From NCBI GenBank assembly GCA_020633955.1, contig JACKCP010000002.1:307039-371038 (forward strand): a stretch of DNA of 64,000 nucleotides, given 5' to 3'. Source of the DNA: Desulfobacteraceae bacterium. Lineage in GTDB: Bacteria > Desulfobacterota > Desulfobacteria > Desulfobacterales > JACKCP01. A model generated the notes under the pieces. The model saw nothing but the letters and a program-made list of their open reading frames with translations, was not told the DNA's origin and did not search any database. Positions 52,493 to 60,681 of this stretch are shown piece after piece. Position 1 is the first letter of the stretch. Each line of letters opens with the position of its first letter. A program made the translations under genes and the position numbers.

Positions 52493-54211
52493 TCAGTTAT
52501 TGTCAAAATCTATAGAACTGCTACTCAAATACCTGTAAAGAGTTGCTCTTCCAACACCTAAAATTTTTGCAGCATTGGTCTTGTTGCCTCCTGATTTTTC
52601 AAGCGCATAAATAACAGCTGCCCTGTTGAGTTTTCCCTTAGTGTTTTTGCTTTTATGGGATTTGTCTTCAATTCTTGCGGCCTCCTGAATTTCTTCAGGA
52701 AGATTTTCAAAATCTATAAAGCTTCCAGACGCATGAATTATTGAATATTCAATTACATTCTCAAGCTGTCTTACGTTGCCTGGCCAGTCATAGTCCATTA
52801 ATGCACTTAATGCACTTTTGGAGATGGTTAAAGGTTCCTGCTTATGTCTCATGGCTGTTTTTTTAAGAAAATGTGAGCAAAGAACCGGAATATCGTTTTT
52901 TCTTTCTCTTAATGATGGGAGAAAAACAGGAACAACATTGAGACGATAATAGAGATCATCCCTGAATTCACCTTTTTTTACAGCCTGTTTCAAATCTTTA
53001 TTTGTGGCACTTATAATTCTTACATCAACTTTAATAGTTGACTCTCCCCCAACCTTTTCAAAAGTCCCTTCCTGTAAAACCCTTAAAAGCTTTACCTGAA
53101 CATCTTTTGGGAGATCTCCGACTTCATCAAGAAAAATAGTCCCTTTATCTGCAAGTTCAAACCGCCCTTTTTTATCCCTTAAAGCACCTGAAAAAGATCC
53201 TTTTACATGACCGAAAAGCTCGCTTTCAATAAGTCCTTCGGGAAGCGCTCCACAGTTTATTGGAACAAAAGGCATTGTATTTCTAGTACTTTCATTGTGA
53301 ATTGCCCTTGCCACAAGTTCTTTTCCAGTTCCTGTATCACCGTGGATATGAACAGGGGTATCATAAAGCCCAAGATCTTTTATCTGCTGAAAAACCTTCA
53401 GCATTTCGGGATCTTTCCCTATTATTCCGTTAAAACTCTGTTCTTTAAAAAGCTGCTCTTTTGCAAGATTAAGCTCAGTAAGATCCCTTATTGAAGCTGT
53501 AACTCCCCTTAAAATTCCATTGGAATCCCTCATTGGAATTACATTTACCTTAAGCTCTTTTCTTGTACCTGATTTATCATGAAAAATTGTTTTATAGGAC
53601 TTTCCATTAAAGCTCTGATCAGGCTTTAACCCTTCACAGAAAGAACAATTGTTTCCGCAGATGGGAGTAGGAAAAACATCATGACAGTCTTTTCCTAAAA
53701 TTTCTTCCTGTTTGCAGCCGGTAATCTGTTCAGCGGTTTTATTGAAATAATATATTTTTCTGTCCAGATCATGTGCTATTACAGCGTCTCCCAGACTGTT
53801 TATAATAAGATCCATGTTGTATTTATAGTTTTTTATCCCGGAGCAGTAACCTGATTCAAAAAAACATCCAAGTTCTTTTTCTATTAAATCACAAAAAAGA
53901 TGATTTTTCTCACCAGAAAAGGAAGCAGTTTTATCCGACCAGTCCACAATGACCGGAAATCCGGCAAACTGAGTAAATTTTTCTGATTTTGTGCTGCATA
54001 GCGAAATTATTATATCAAAGGATTTACCACTTAGTTTTATAGGGGTTTTAAGCTTTGAGTTTTTAATATCCAGAAGATCTTTTTCATCATCCCCTGAATA
54101 ACAGCCTTCAAAACTGGCATGATCTCCATATTTATCTAGGGCTGTTTTTAGTGCCAGCTCCAGGTATTTCCAGTTATTATCACACACAAACAAAATATCA
54201 GGTTTCTTCAT
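52493..54211 (-). CDS. Sigma-54 activator with LMW-phosphatase/ArsC-like sensor and PAS domain
   Basis: A 572-residue regulator. Residues 4-118 resemble a low-molecular-weight phosphatase/ArsC fold: PDILFVCDNNWKY, then SFDIIISLCSTKSEKF and PVIVDWSDKTAS. The C-x5-R catalytic loop has lost its Arg (C10 kept), so it is a likely inactive sensor. A PAS domain (about 132-250) follows, with a cysteine set CGNNCSFC (C185, C189, C192). The AAA+ domain (about 262-490) has Walker A GDTGTGKE, a variant loop GSFSGA in place of GAFTGA, and Walker B TIFLDEVGDLP. The C-terminal Fis helix-turn-helix ends LGVGRATLYRYL. It probably activates sigma-54 promoters, possibly of the adjacent radical SAM gene. Confidence 0.85.
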   Translation of the reverse strand: MKKPDILFVCDNNWKYLELALKTALDKYGDHASFEGCYSGDDEKDLLDIKNSKLKTPIKLSGKSFDIIISLCSTKSEKFTQFAGFPVIVDWSDKTASFSGEKNHLFCDLIEKELGCFFESGYCSGIKNYKYNMDLIINSLGDAVIAHDLDRKIYYFNKTAEQITGCKQEEILGKDCHDVFPTPICGNNCSFCEGLKPDQSFNGKSYKTIFHDKSGTRKELKVNVIPMRDSNGILRGVTASIRDLTELNLAKEQLFKEQSFNGIIGKDPEMLKVFQQIKDLGLYDTPVHIHGDTGTGKELVARAIHNESTRNTMPFVPINCGALPEGLIESELFGHVKGSFSGALRDKKGRFELADKGTIFLDEVGDLPKDVQVKLLRVLQEGTFEKVGGESTIKVDVRIISATNKDLKQAVKKGEFRDDLYYRLNVVPVFLPSLRERKNDIPVLCSHFLKKTAMRHKQEPLTISKSALSALMDYDWPGNVRQLENVIEYSIIHASGSFIDFENLPEEIQEAARIEDKSHKSKNTKGKLNRAAVIYALEKSGGNKTNAAKILGVGRATLYRYLSSSSIDFDNN

Positions 54212-54586
54212 TAGAATTTGTCCCTTAAACCTTTCCGGTAAAACCTGAACCGAGCTTTTTATGCTTATAAATATAATTATTACAATTAATTAAAGAATTA
54301 TATTTAAAAATATAAAATCTCTAAAGTTCAAATTTTGATGCATTAGCCCTGCAATAAAAAAAATTGCTCAATTCAGGTTAAAAGTATAAAATCAAAAAAA
54401 AATTAATAAATCAACAAAGATAATGAAGATACCTTAATAATAATTAATTGTCAGAAAACTGATTTCTCCCTTCATTTGTAAAAAATCCAGTTACACCTGC
54501 TATGGCTTTTACTTTGAAAGTTAAAATTATAATCCTTCTCCTTCAGGAGAGATAAAAAACGTTTTTTTATAAATCAAGAATCAGTC
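54212..54586. other. Intergenic region upstream of the sigma-54 activator
   Basis: A 375-base, very AT-rich gap. No ORF or convincing promoter was seen. A small CTCCTTCAGGAG hairpin followed by GATAAAAAACG near 54535..54560 lies past the oppF-like stop on the minus strand. It faintly recalls the core of repeat family 2 (AGGAGATAAAAAACTG); it may be a worn remnant or a weak transcript end. Otherwise nothing recognisable. Confidence 0.4.
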
Positions 54587-55606
54587 CTAAATTCTTTTTT
54601 CCTCAACACCATGACAAGCCACAAAACTTTCACCATTATCATATGACAGAGGTTTTGGAATTTCCCGCCTGCATCTTTCATCAGCATAAAGACATCTTGT
54701 ATGAAATACACAGCCCGTTGGAAGAACTATTGGAGTTGGAACCTCTCCTTTAAGTTTTATATGCTCTTTTTTCTTTACTCCAGGCTTTGGAATTGCACTC
54801 AAAAGAGCCTGTGTATAGGGGTGAAGAGGATTTGAAAAAATATTTCTTACCGGTGCAATTTCACAAACTGTCCCAAGATACATAACGCAGACCCTTGTGC
54901 TTATATGCTCAACAACTGAAAGATCATGGGTGATAAGCATATATGTAAGCCCGAAATTATCCCTTGCATCCATTAAAAGGTTCAGAATCTGAGCCTGAAT
55001 TGAAACATCAAGTGCTGAAATCGGCTCATCTGCAACAATAAACTCTGGATCAACCATAAGGGCTCTTGCAATACTGACCCTTTGCCTTTGTCCACCGGAA
55101 AATTCATGGGGATATCTGTCTGCCCATTTTGGATTAACCCCCACCTGCTCCATGACATAAAGAACCTTTTCTTCAATTTCTGAATTTGAAATTGAAGGCT
55201 CATGAAATCTTAAAGGTTCTTCAAGAGTTTTTTTAACTGTCATTCTGGGATTTAACGAAGCATATGGGTCCTGAAAAATCATCTGCATTTTTTTCCTGTA
55301 GGAAAGCATCTGGGAACCGTCAAGATTATCAATTCTTTTGTCCTTGTAAAAAATTTCTCCAGACCATGGACTGTAAAGACCTACAACAACCCTTGCAAGG
55401 GTTGACTTGCCGCACCCGCTTTCTCCGACAACAGATAAGATTTCACCTTTATTAACTGTAAAGCTCACGTCATTTACAGCATGAACAAAAGTCTTTTTTC
55501 TGACTATTTTCTTATTTTCAATTTTAAGCTGATCAAGAAAACCGCCTGAAATATCAAATTTTTTGACCAGCTTGTTTATTGTTACAAGTCTGTTTTCCCT
55601 GTGCAT
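54587..55606 (-). CDS. oppF: Peptide ABC transporter ATPase, OppF/DppF type
   Basis: A 339-residue ABC ATPase: Walker A VVGESGCGKSTLARV, signature FSGGQRQRVSIARAL, Walker B FIVADEPISALDVS. The oligopeptide-family C-terminal extension is PTGCVFHTRCLYADERCR, whose cysteines usually hold a 4Fe-4S cluster. It is the last gene of a five-gene peptide import operon, 48 bases from the OppD-type gene. Confidence 0.92.
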   Translation of the reverse strand: MHRENRLVTINKLVKKFDISGGFLDQLKIENKKIVRKKTFVHAVNDVSFTVNKGEILSVVGESGCGKSTLARVVVGLYSPWSGEIFYKDKRIDNLDGSQMLSYRKKMQMIFQDPYASLNPRMTVKKTLEEPLRFHEPSISNSEIEEKVLYVMEQVGVNPKWADRYPHEFSGGQRQRVSIARALMVDPEFIVADEPISALDVSIQAQILNLLMDARDNFGLTYMLITHDLSVVEHISTRVCVMYLGTVCEIAPVRNIFSNPLHPYTQALLSAIPKPGVKKKEHIKLKGEVPTPIVLPTGCVFHTRCLYADERCRREIPKPLSYDNGESFVACHGVEEKRI

Positions 55607-55654
55607 AAAAATACCTTTATTCTGATAAGGCAGATAAAAAAATGCCTCTAATAA

Positions 55655-56620
55655 TTAAAACTTGTGGCAGGCGGCAAGACGCCTGAAATTACCCCTCTGA
55701 ATAAGTTCAGGAACTTTTGAAAAACATTCTCCTTCAGCAAGTTCACACCTTGGATGAAAGGCGCAGCCTTTTGGCATTTCAGTAAGGTTTGGCATTGAAC
55801 CCGGAATCTGATAAAGCTTTTCGCCTGTTCCCCTTGATCCCGGAAGAGCTTTTATAAGTCCTTTTGTGTAGGGATGAAGAGGATTTGCGACAATATTTTC
55901 TGTAGAACCTATTTCAACAATCCTTCCTGCATACATGACAGCAATTTTTTCTGTCACCTGGGATACAACTCCAAGGTCATGGGTTATCAAAATCATTCCT
56001 GTGTCATTTTTCTCACACAGCTCCAGAAGAAGTTCCATTATTTCAGCCTGGATTGTAACATCAAGTGCTGTTGTGGGTTCATCTGCAATTATGATTGCAG
56101 GATCAAGTAAAAGTGAAATTGCAATGACTATCCTTTGTCTCATACCTCCTGAAAACTCATGGGGATACTGATTAAGCCTTGTTTCAGGAGAAGGAATGTG
56201 AACCTGTCTTAATTTTTCGACTGAAATTTCAAGTGCATCTTTTCTTGAAATGTTTTTGTGGGCTAAAATGGTTTCCGCCATCTGCTCGCCGATTGTAAAA
56301 ACAGGATTAAGGGTCATCATGGGATCCTGAAAAATCATGCTTATCCTGTTGCCCCTTATATGTCTCAATACATCTTCTGAAACACGGGTCAGGTCTTTTC
56401 CCTCAAACATGATTTCTCCGCCTGAGATATAGCCGGGTTTGCTTATAAGATTTATTATTGAAAAACCGGTAACAGATTTTCCGGCACCGCTTTCACCAAC
56501 AATTCCAAGACGCTCTCCCTTATCAAGGGTAAATCCTACATTATCTATTGCAGTAAGCTCGCCTGTTCTTAATTTGAATTTAACTTCCAGATTATTTACT
56601 TCTAGCAAATGCTCCATCAT
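55655..56620 (-). CDS. oppD: Peptide ABC transporter ATPase, OppD/DppD type
   Basis: About 321 residues with Walker A IVGESGAGKSVTGFS, signature FSGGMRQRIVIAISL, Walker B IIIADEPTTALDVT and C-terminal GCAFHPRCELAEGEC. Three in-frame ATGs open the gene. ATG 56626 overlaps the OppC-type stop (ATGA) but leaves no room for a ribosome site, while AAAGG is six bases before 56620, which is preferred. Confidence 0.92.
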   Translation of the reverse strand: MMEHLLEVNNLEVKFKLRTGELTAIDNVGFTLDKGERLGIVGESGAGKSVTGFSIINLISKPGYISGGEIMFEGKDLTRVSEDVLRHIRGNRISMIFQDPMMTLNPVFTIGEQMAETILAHKNISRKDALEISVEKLRQVHIPSPETRLNQYPHEFSGGMRQRIVIAISLLLDPAIIIADEPTTALDVTIQAEIMELLLELCEKNDTGMILITHDLGVVSQVTEKIAVMYAGRIVEIGSTENIVANPLHPYTKGLIKALPGSRGTGEKLYQIPGSMPNLTEMPKGCAFHPRCELAEGECFSKVPELIQRGNFRRLAACHKF

Positions 56621-56622
56621 AA

Positions 56623-57540
56623 TCATCCTTTATAGAGCTTGGGATTTAAAACATCTCTTAACCAGTCGCCCAAAAGATTCACCACCAAAACGAGAATAAT
56701 CAGCAAAATTCCCGGAAAAATTGTGATCCACCACGATCCGCTGAAAATATACTCAAATCCTAAATTAATAAGTGAACCAAGGGAAGGCTTTGTAACAGGC
56801 ATTCCAAGGCCTAAAAAAGAAAGTGCAGCCTCACTCATAACTGCATTTGCCACCTGAATTGTTGAAATAACAAATACTGGAGACAAGGTGTTTGGCAAGA
56901 TATGTCGGAACATTATCCATCTTGAACCAAATCCTATTACCTTGGCCGCCTCAACATATTCCTTTTCCTTTTCCCCAAGAACAGAAGCTCTTACTGTTCT
57001 TGCATACTGAGGCCATTCTGCAATACCAATAATAAGAACAAGAATCGGAACTGCATACTCAGAATATTTGCCTACTCCAAAGGCAGTCTGGAATATGGCA
57101 CTTATGAATATAGCCACCATAAGGGTTGAAAAGGAAAGCTGGATGTCTGCAAGCCTCATGAAAAAAGCATCAACACGTCCTCCTATATATCCTGACAAAA
57201 GCCCGATAACTACTCCAAGAAAGGCCTGAAGAGCAACTGCACCTATACCTATAATTATTGAAACACGCATACCGTACATCATGGTTGAAAGCATGTCCCT
57301 TCCCTGGGAGTCGGTGCCTAAAATAAAATTATCATCGCCTTCACCGTACCATACAGGTGGAATTTCCGAATCCATAATGCTTATTGTTGAAGTATCATAA
57401 GGATCATGGGGAGCAATAAGAGGAGCAGAAAAGCTTACAATCACAAGAAAAAGAAAAATAATAAAGCTTACAATTGCAACAGGGTCCCTTAAAAATGAGT
57501 ATAAAAAATATGATTCTTTAAATTTTTTCCATTTATCCAT
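56623..57540 (-). CDS. oppC: Peptide ABC transporter permease, OppC/DppC type
   Basis: A 305-residue permease. The first helix is at about 20-42, with FILGTDSQGRDMLSTMMYGMR before a core of five helices. The coupling loop is EYVEAAKVIGFGSRWIMFRHILPN, and GDWLRDVLNPKL ends the protein. It shares one base with the OppB-type gene at its start. Confidence 0.93.
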   Translation of the reverse strand: MDKWKKFKESYFLYSFLRDPVAIVSFIIFLFLVIVSFSAPLIAPHDPYDTSTISIMDSEIPPVWYGEGDDNFILGTDSQGRDMLSTMMYGMRVSIIIGIGAVALQAFLGVVIGLLSGYIGGRVDAFFMRLADIQLSFSTLMVAIFISAIFQTAFGVGKYSEYAVPILVLIIGIAEWPQYARTVRASVLGEKEKEYVEAAKVIGFGSRWIMFRHILPNTLSPVFVISTIQVANAVMSEAALSFLGLGMPVTKPSLGSLINLGFEYIFSGSWWITIFPGILLIILVLVVNLLGDWLRDVLNPKLYKG

Positions 57541-58520
57541 TATTTTGTACCTGAAATTCTTACTTTTGGATTTATTAAACCGTAAATTATATCAACAACA
57601 GTATTTACGCCTACAAACAAGACCCCGACAAACATGAGATATGCAACAAGAAGAGATGTATCAGATCTTTCAACAGCCTCAAGAAACATAAACCCCATCC
57701 CCTGCCACTGAAAAACGGTTTCTGTAAGAATTGTATAGGCAATCATTATTCCAAGCTGAACACCGCCAACAGTTATAACTGGAAGAAGGGTATTTTTAAA
57801 GGCATGAACAAACCATATTCTTTTTTTGGAGAGTCCCTTTGCAAAGGCAAACTTGATATATTCTGTCTGCATTACCTCCATCATCTCAGCCCTGATAAGT
57901 CTTATAAAAAGAGGCAGCATGATTGAAGAAAGTGCAATAACCGGGAGGATAAGGTGTTTAAGACCGTCTATTGTAAGAAAACCCGTATCCCATAGTCCTC
58001 CGAAAACAGCAACAGTTTCTCCCCTGCCATATGATGGAAGAATATGAAGATTAACTGAAAATAAAAAAATAAGCATTATGGCTGTCAAAAAAACAGGAAT
58101 TGACACACCGACTATACTCATTCCCATAATAAGTCTTGATAAAATACTTTTGGGTTTTATTGCACAATAAGTACCAAGAGGTATTGACAGTATAATAATC
58201 AGAATGGAGCTTGCAAAAACAAGCTCTAATGTAGCAGGAGCCTTTTCCAGAATTACCTGGGCTGCAGGCTTTTTAAAGAAATATGAAATTCCAAAATCTC
58301 CCCTGACAGCATTTTTCAAAAAATTTTTATATTGAACAAAAAAGGGATCATTTAATCCAAGCTTTTCCCTTAAGGCCTCTCTTTCGCTCGCCTTGACAGA
58401 GACTCCTACAAGCTCCCTTACGGGATCACCAACGTGATGTTTGATTGTAAAGCCTATGAAACTTATAATAAGCATTACAACCACAGCCTGAATTATCCTT
58501 CTTGTAATGAATGCAAACAT
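57540..58520 (-). CDS. oppB: Peptide ABC transporter permease, OppB/DppB type
   Basis: A 326-residue permease with six helices: MFAFITRRIIQAVVVMLIIS at the start and LREKLGLNDPFFVQYKNFL in the first outer loop. The coupling loop is EYIKFAFAKGLSKKRIWFVH, and YGLINPKVRISG ends the protein. A stem-loop terminator lies between it and the binding-protein gene upstream. Confidence 0.94.
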   Translation of the reverse strand: MFAFITRRIIQAVVVMLIISFIGFTIKHHVGDPVRELVGVSVKASEREALREKLGLNDPFFVQYKNFLKNAVRGDFGISYFFKKPAAQVILEKAPATLELVFASSILIIILSIPLGTYCAIKPKSILSRLIMGMSIVGVSIPVFLTAIMLIFLFSVNLHILPSYGRGETVAVFGGLWDTGFLTIDGLKHLILPVIALSSIMLPLFIRLIRAEMMEVMQTEYIKFAFAKGLSKKRIWFVHAFKNTLLPVITVGGVQLGIMIAYTILTETVFQWQGMGFMFLEAVERSDTSLLVAYLMFVGVLFVGVNTVVDIIYGLINPKVRISGTK

Positions 58521-58582
58521 TTTATTTCCCGAATTATATTAAAAAAAATAAGATTCCAATTTTTTAACAGCCCCGATACACA

Positions 58583-58610
58583 TTAAAGACCGGGTTTCCC
58601 CGGTCTTTAA
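58583..58610 (-). terminator. Intra-operon hairpin between oppA and oppB
   Basis: TTAAAGACCGGG-TTT-CCCCGGTCTTTAA is a near-perfect palindrome, 30 bases past the oppA-like stop. It is only weakly followed by T on the minus strand (TGTG). It fits the common pattern in which a hairpin reduces read-through so that the binding protein outnumbers the permease. Confidence 0.7.
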
Positions 58611-58639
58611 GTACGATCTGACTGAAAATGATTTTTTAT

Positions 58640-60187
58640 TTATTTGACAACAAGCTCGCCAAAATAAGGGAAGTTCATAATATTAACAATGGGCTCAATA
58701 TCAAGATTGTCTTTTCCTGCCCATGAAAGATTCTGCCAGTGAAGAGGAACAAAGGCGGCTTCGTTGTACAAGATAGTTTCAATTTCTTTAAGCATTGCAT
58801 TTCTGACATCAGGATCTGTTTCTGTCTGGCAAGCAAGAACAAGCTCATCAACTTTCTTGTTGCTGTAGTTTCCGCTGTTGTACTGTCCGTAACCTGTTTC
58901 CTTTGAAGGAGTCATTACAAGATATTCTGAATAGTTTGCAGAGTCTTCTGTATCAGGATGCCATCCGATCATCTGGATATCAGCTTCCTGTGCATCAAAT
59001 GAATTCCAGTACTGTGCCTTTGGCATTGTCTTGAGATTAACTTTTATGTTGATTTTTGAAAGCATTGCCGCAACTGCCTCAGCAATTTTTTCATCGTTTA
59101 CGTAGCGGTTGTTTGGAGCAATCATAGTGCACTCAAAACCGTTTTCATAACCGGCTTTTTTCATTAGTTCCTTTGCCTTTTTGAGATCATATCTTGGCTT
59201 GAGCTCATCAACATAACCTCCAAAACCCTTGGGACCCTGCTGTCCTGCTGCAACAGCCTCACCCTTCATTATTTTTTCAACTATACCTTCATTATTTACA
59301 GCGTAAACAATTGCTCTTCTTACATCTGTATTTTTAAATTCAGGTCTTCTGTTCTGGTTGAGCTGAAAGGTAATTATTCTTGAACCGCCCATAGTTACAA
59401 GTTTTACGCCTTTTCTGTTCTGAACCATGGCATAATCCTGAGGAGCAACAGGATAAATAAAATCAACGTCTCCAGAAAGAAGGGAAGCAACTCTTGTTGC
59501 ATCTTTTTTGATTGGATTCATTATAAGTTCATCAATATTTCCAGGGCAGTCTTTATCCCAGTAATCTGCAAATCTTTTAAATACAGTTTTTACTCCCTGC
59601 TCACGGTAAGTTACATAAAAAGGGCCTGTTCCTGACTCATGGGTATTTGCAAAAGTTGCTGCAACTTTGTCTATAGCATCTTTTGGTTTTCCGTTTTCAT
59701 CTGTGCCTGTATAAAAGTCACTGTCCATGGGGAAAAGATAGGTCATCATATTAAGGAAAAGACCGTAAGGTTTTTTGGTTTTTATATCAACAGTATATTC
59801 ATCAACTGCAACTGCTGTTTCAAAAATTTCAAAAAGCCCTTTAAAATCCTGACTTTTTTTAAGCCTTTCAACGGTCCAGACAACATCTTTTGCAGTAAAG
59901 ATATTTCCGCTGTGAAATTTTACATTTTTACGAAGATAAAAACGCATGGTAAGTTCATCTAGTCTTTCCCATTTCTCTGCAAGACGAGGCTCAAATTTCA
60001 TATCCTTGGTCCATCTTACAAGAGGATCAAATGAAAGATGTGAATATGCAAGCATTTCCCCCGAAAGCTGAACATGAATATCAAGAGCTATTGGATCTGC
60101 AGCAACGCCTAAATTAACAGTCTTTGCATGTACAGGTGCTGAAATAAGAATAACTGCCGTACAAATTAAACAAAAAATTTTTTTCAT
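58640..60187 (-). CDS. oppA: Peptide-binding protein, SBP family 5 (OppA/DppA-like)
   Basis: A 515-residue exported binding protein with a signal peptide (1-21, ending APVHAKT). The family 5 signature lies near VKFHSGNIFTAKDVVWTVER, and the lobe-forming segments continue to FVPLHWQNLSWAGK. There is no lipobox, so it is soluble in the periplasm. It is first in the operon, with GAGGGAG before the ATG and a promoter about 130 bases upstream. Substrate (peptide, nickel or other) is not settled by sequence; peptides are the default. Confidence 0.9.
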   Translation of the reverse strand: MKKIFCLICTAVILISAPVHAKTVNLGVAADPIALDIHVQLSGEMLAYSHLSFDPLVRWTKDMKFEPRLAEKWERLDELTMRFYLRKNVKFHSGNIFTAKDVVWTVERLKKSQDFKGLFEIFETAVAVDEYTVDIKTKKPYGLFLNMMTYLFPMDSDFYTGTDENGKPKDAIDKVAATFANTHESGTGPFYVTYREQGVKTVFKRFADYWDKDCPGNIDELIMNPIKKDATRVASLLSGDVDFIYPVAPQDYAMVQNRKGVKLVTMGGSRIITFQLNQNRRPEFKNTDVRRAIVYAVNNEGIVEKIMKGEAVAAGQQGPKGFGGYVDELKPRYDLKKAKELMKKAGYENGFECTMIAPNNRYVNDEKIAEAVAAMLSKINIKVNLKTMPKAQYWNSFDAQEADIQMIGWHPDTEDSANYSEYLVMTPSKETGYGQYNSGNYSNKKVDELVLACQTETDPDVRNAMLKEIETILYNEAAFVPLHWQNLSWAGKDNLDIEPIVNIMNFPYFGELVVK

Positions 60188-60306
60188 TTTTCTCCCTCTG
60201 TGTTTTTGTGTTTACACCAAACCCATTAATGTTCATAAACTTTTTATTTATGAAAAACAAACTTGAATAAAAAAACTCTGTTTACAAGTTTCTCATTAAA
60301 TACAAA

Positions 60307-60343
60307 CTTTTATCTTATAGTAGATAAAAGAAAATATGGTCAA
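60307..60343 (-). promoter_or_regulatory. Promoter and candidate operator of the opp operon
   Basis: On the minus strand there is TTGACC (60343..60338), 17 or 18 bases, then CTATAA or TATAAG (60320..60314). A perfect palindrome CTTTTATC-TTATAGTA-GATAAAAG (60307..60330) covers the -10 and start region, a position fit for a repressor. The rest of the 494-base gap holds only the terminator at 60630 and AT-rich sequence. Confidence 0.55.
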
Positions 60344-60621
60344 GGATTTAATGGGCAAAACCAATATGACATAAAAAAATACAACTTCAAAAAAATAATC
60401 AACTTTTTTTTAAAAAAAACGTACCCTTCATAAAGACTTTGTAAACGGCGTTCAAAATAAAAAAGTTAAGCATTTAATTAATGGCTGAAAACAATTTTTT
60501 TTGCTTTGTTTAATAAGGATTAAAAATTCAGCTTTATGCAGAATCATAAGTATTTCGTAGCTGCTGAGTTTAAAGGAAATTGAGAGTTTCATCTTTTTTA
60601 ATTAACCAGCCAAACTTACTG

Positions 60622-60652
60622 ATAAATAAAGCCGCCACTGCTGAGTGGCGGC
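60622..60652 (-). terminator. Terminator of the Na+/H+ antiporter gene
   Basis: GCCGCCACT-GCTG-AGTGGCGGC at 60631..60652 forms a nine-pair, GC-rich stem, followed on the minus strand by TTTATTTAT. It lies about 30 bases past the antiporter stop. Confidence 0.85.
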
Positions 60653-60681
60653 TCCGTTACAATAGAAACAAGCCTGTCAGA

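Noticed and set aside
54440..54590. Possible remnant of repeat family 2
   Set aside because: Resemblance is limited to about 15 bases of the core; no terminal inverted repeats, so it is only mentioned under the intergenic entry.
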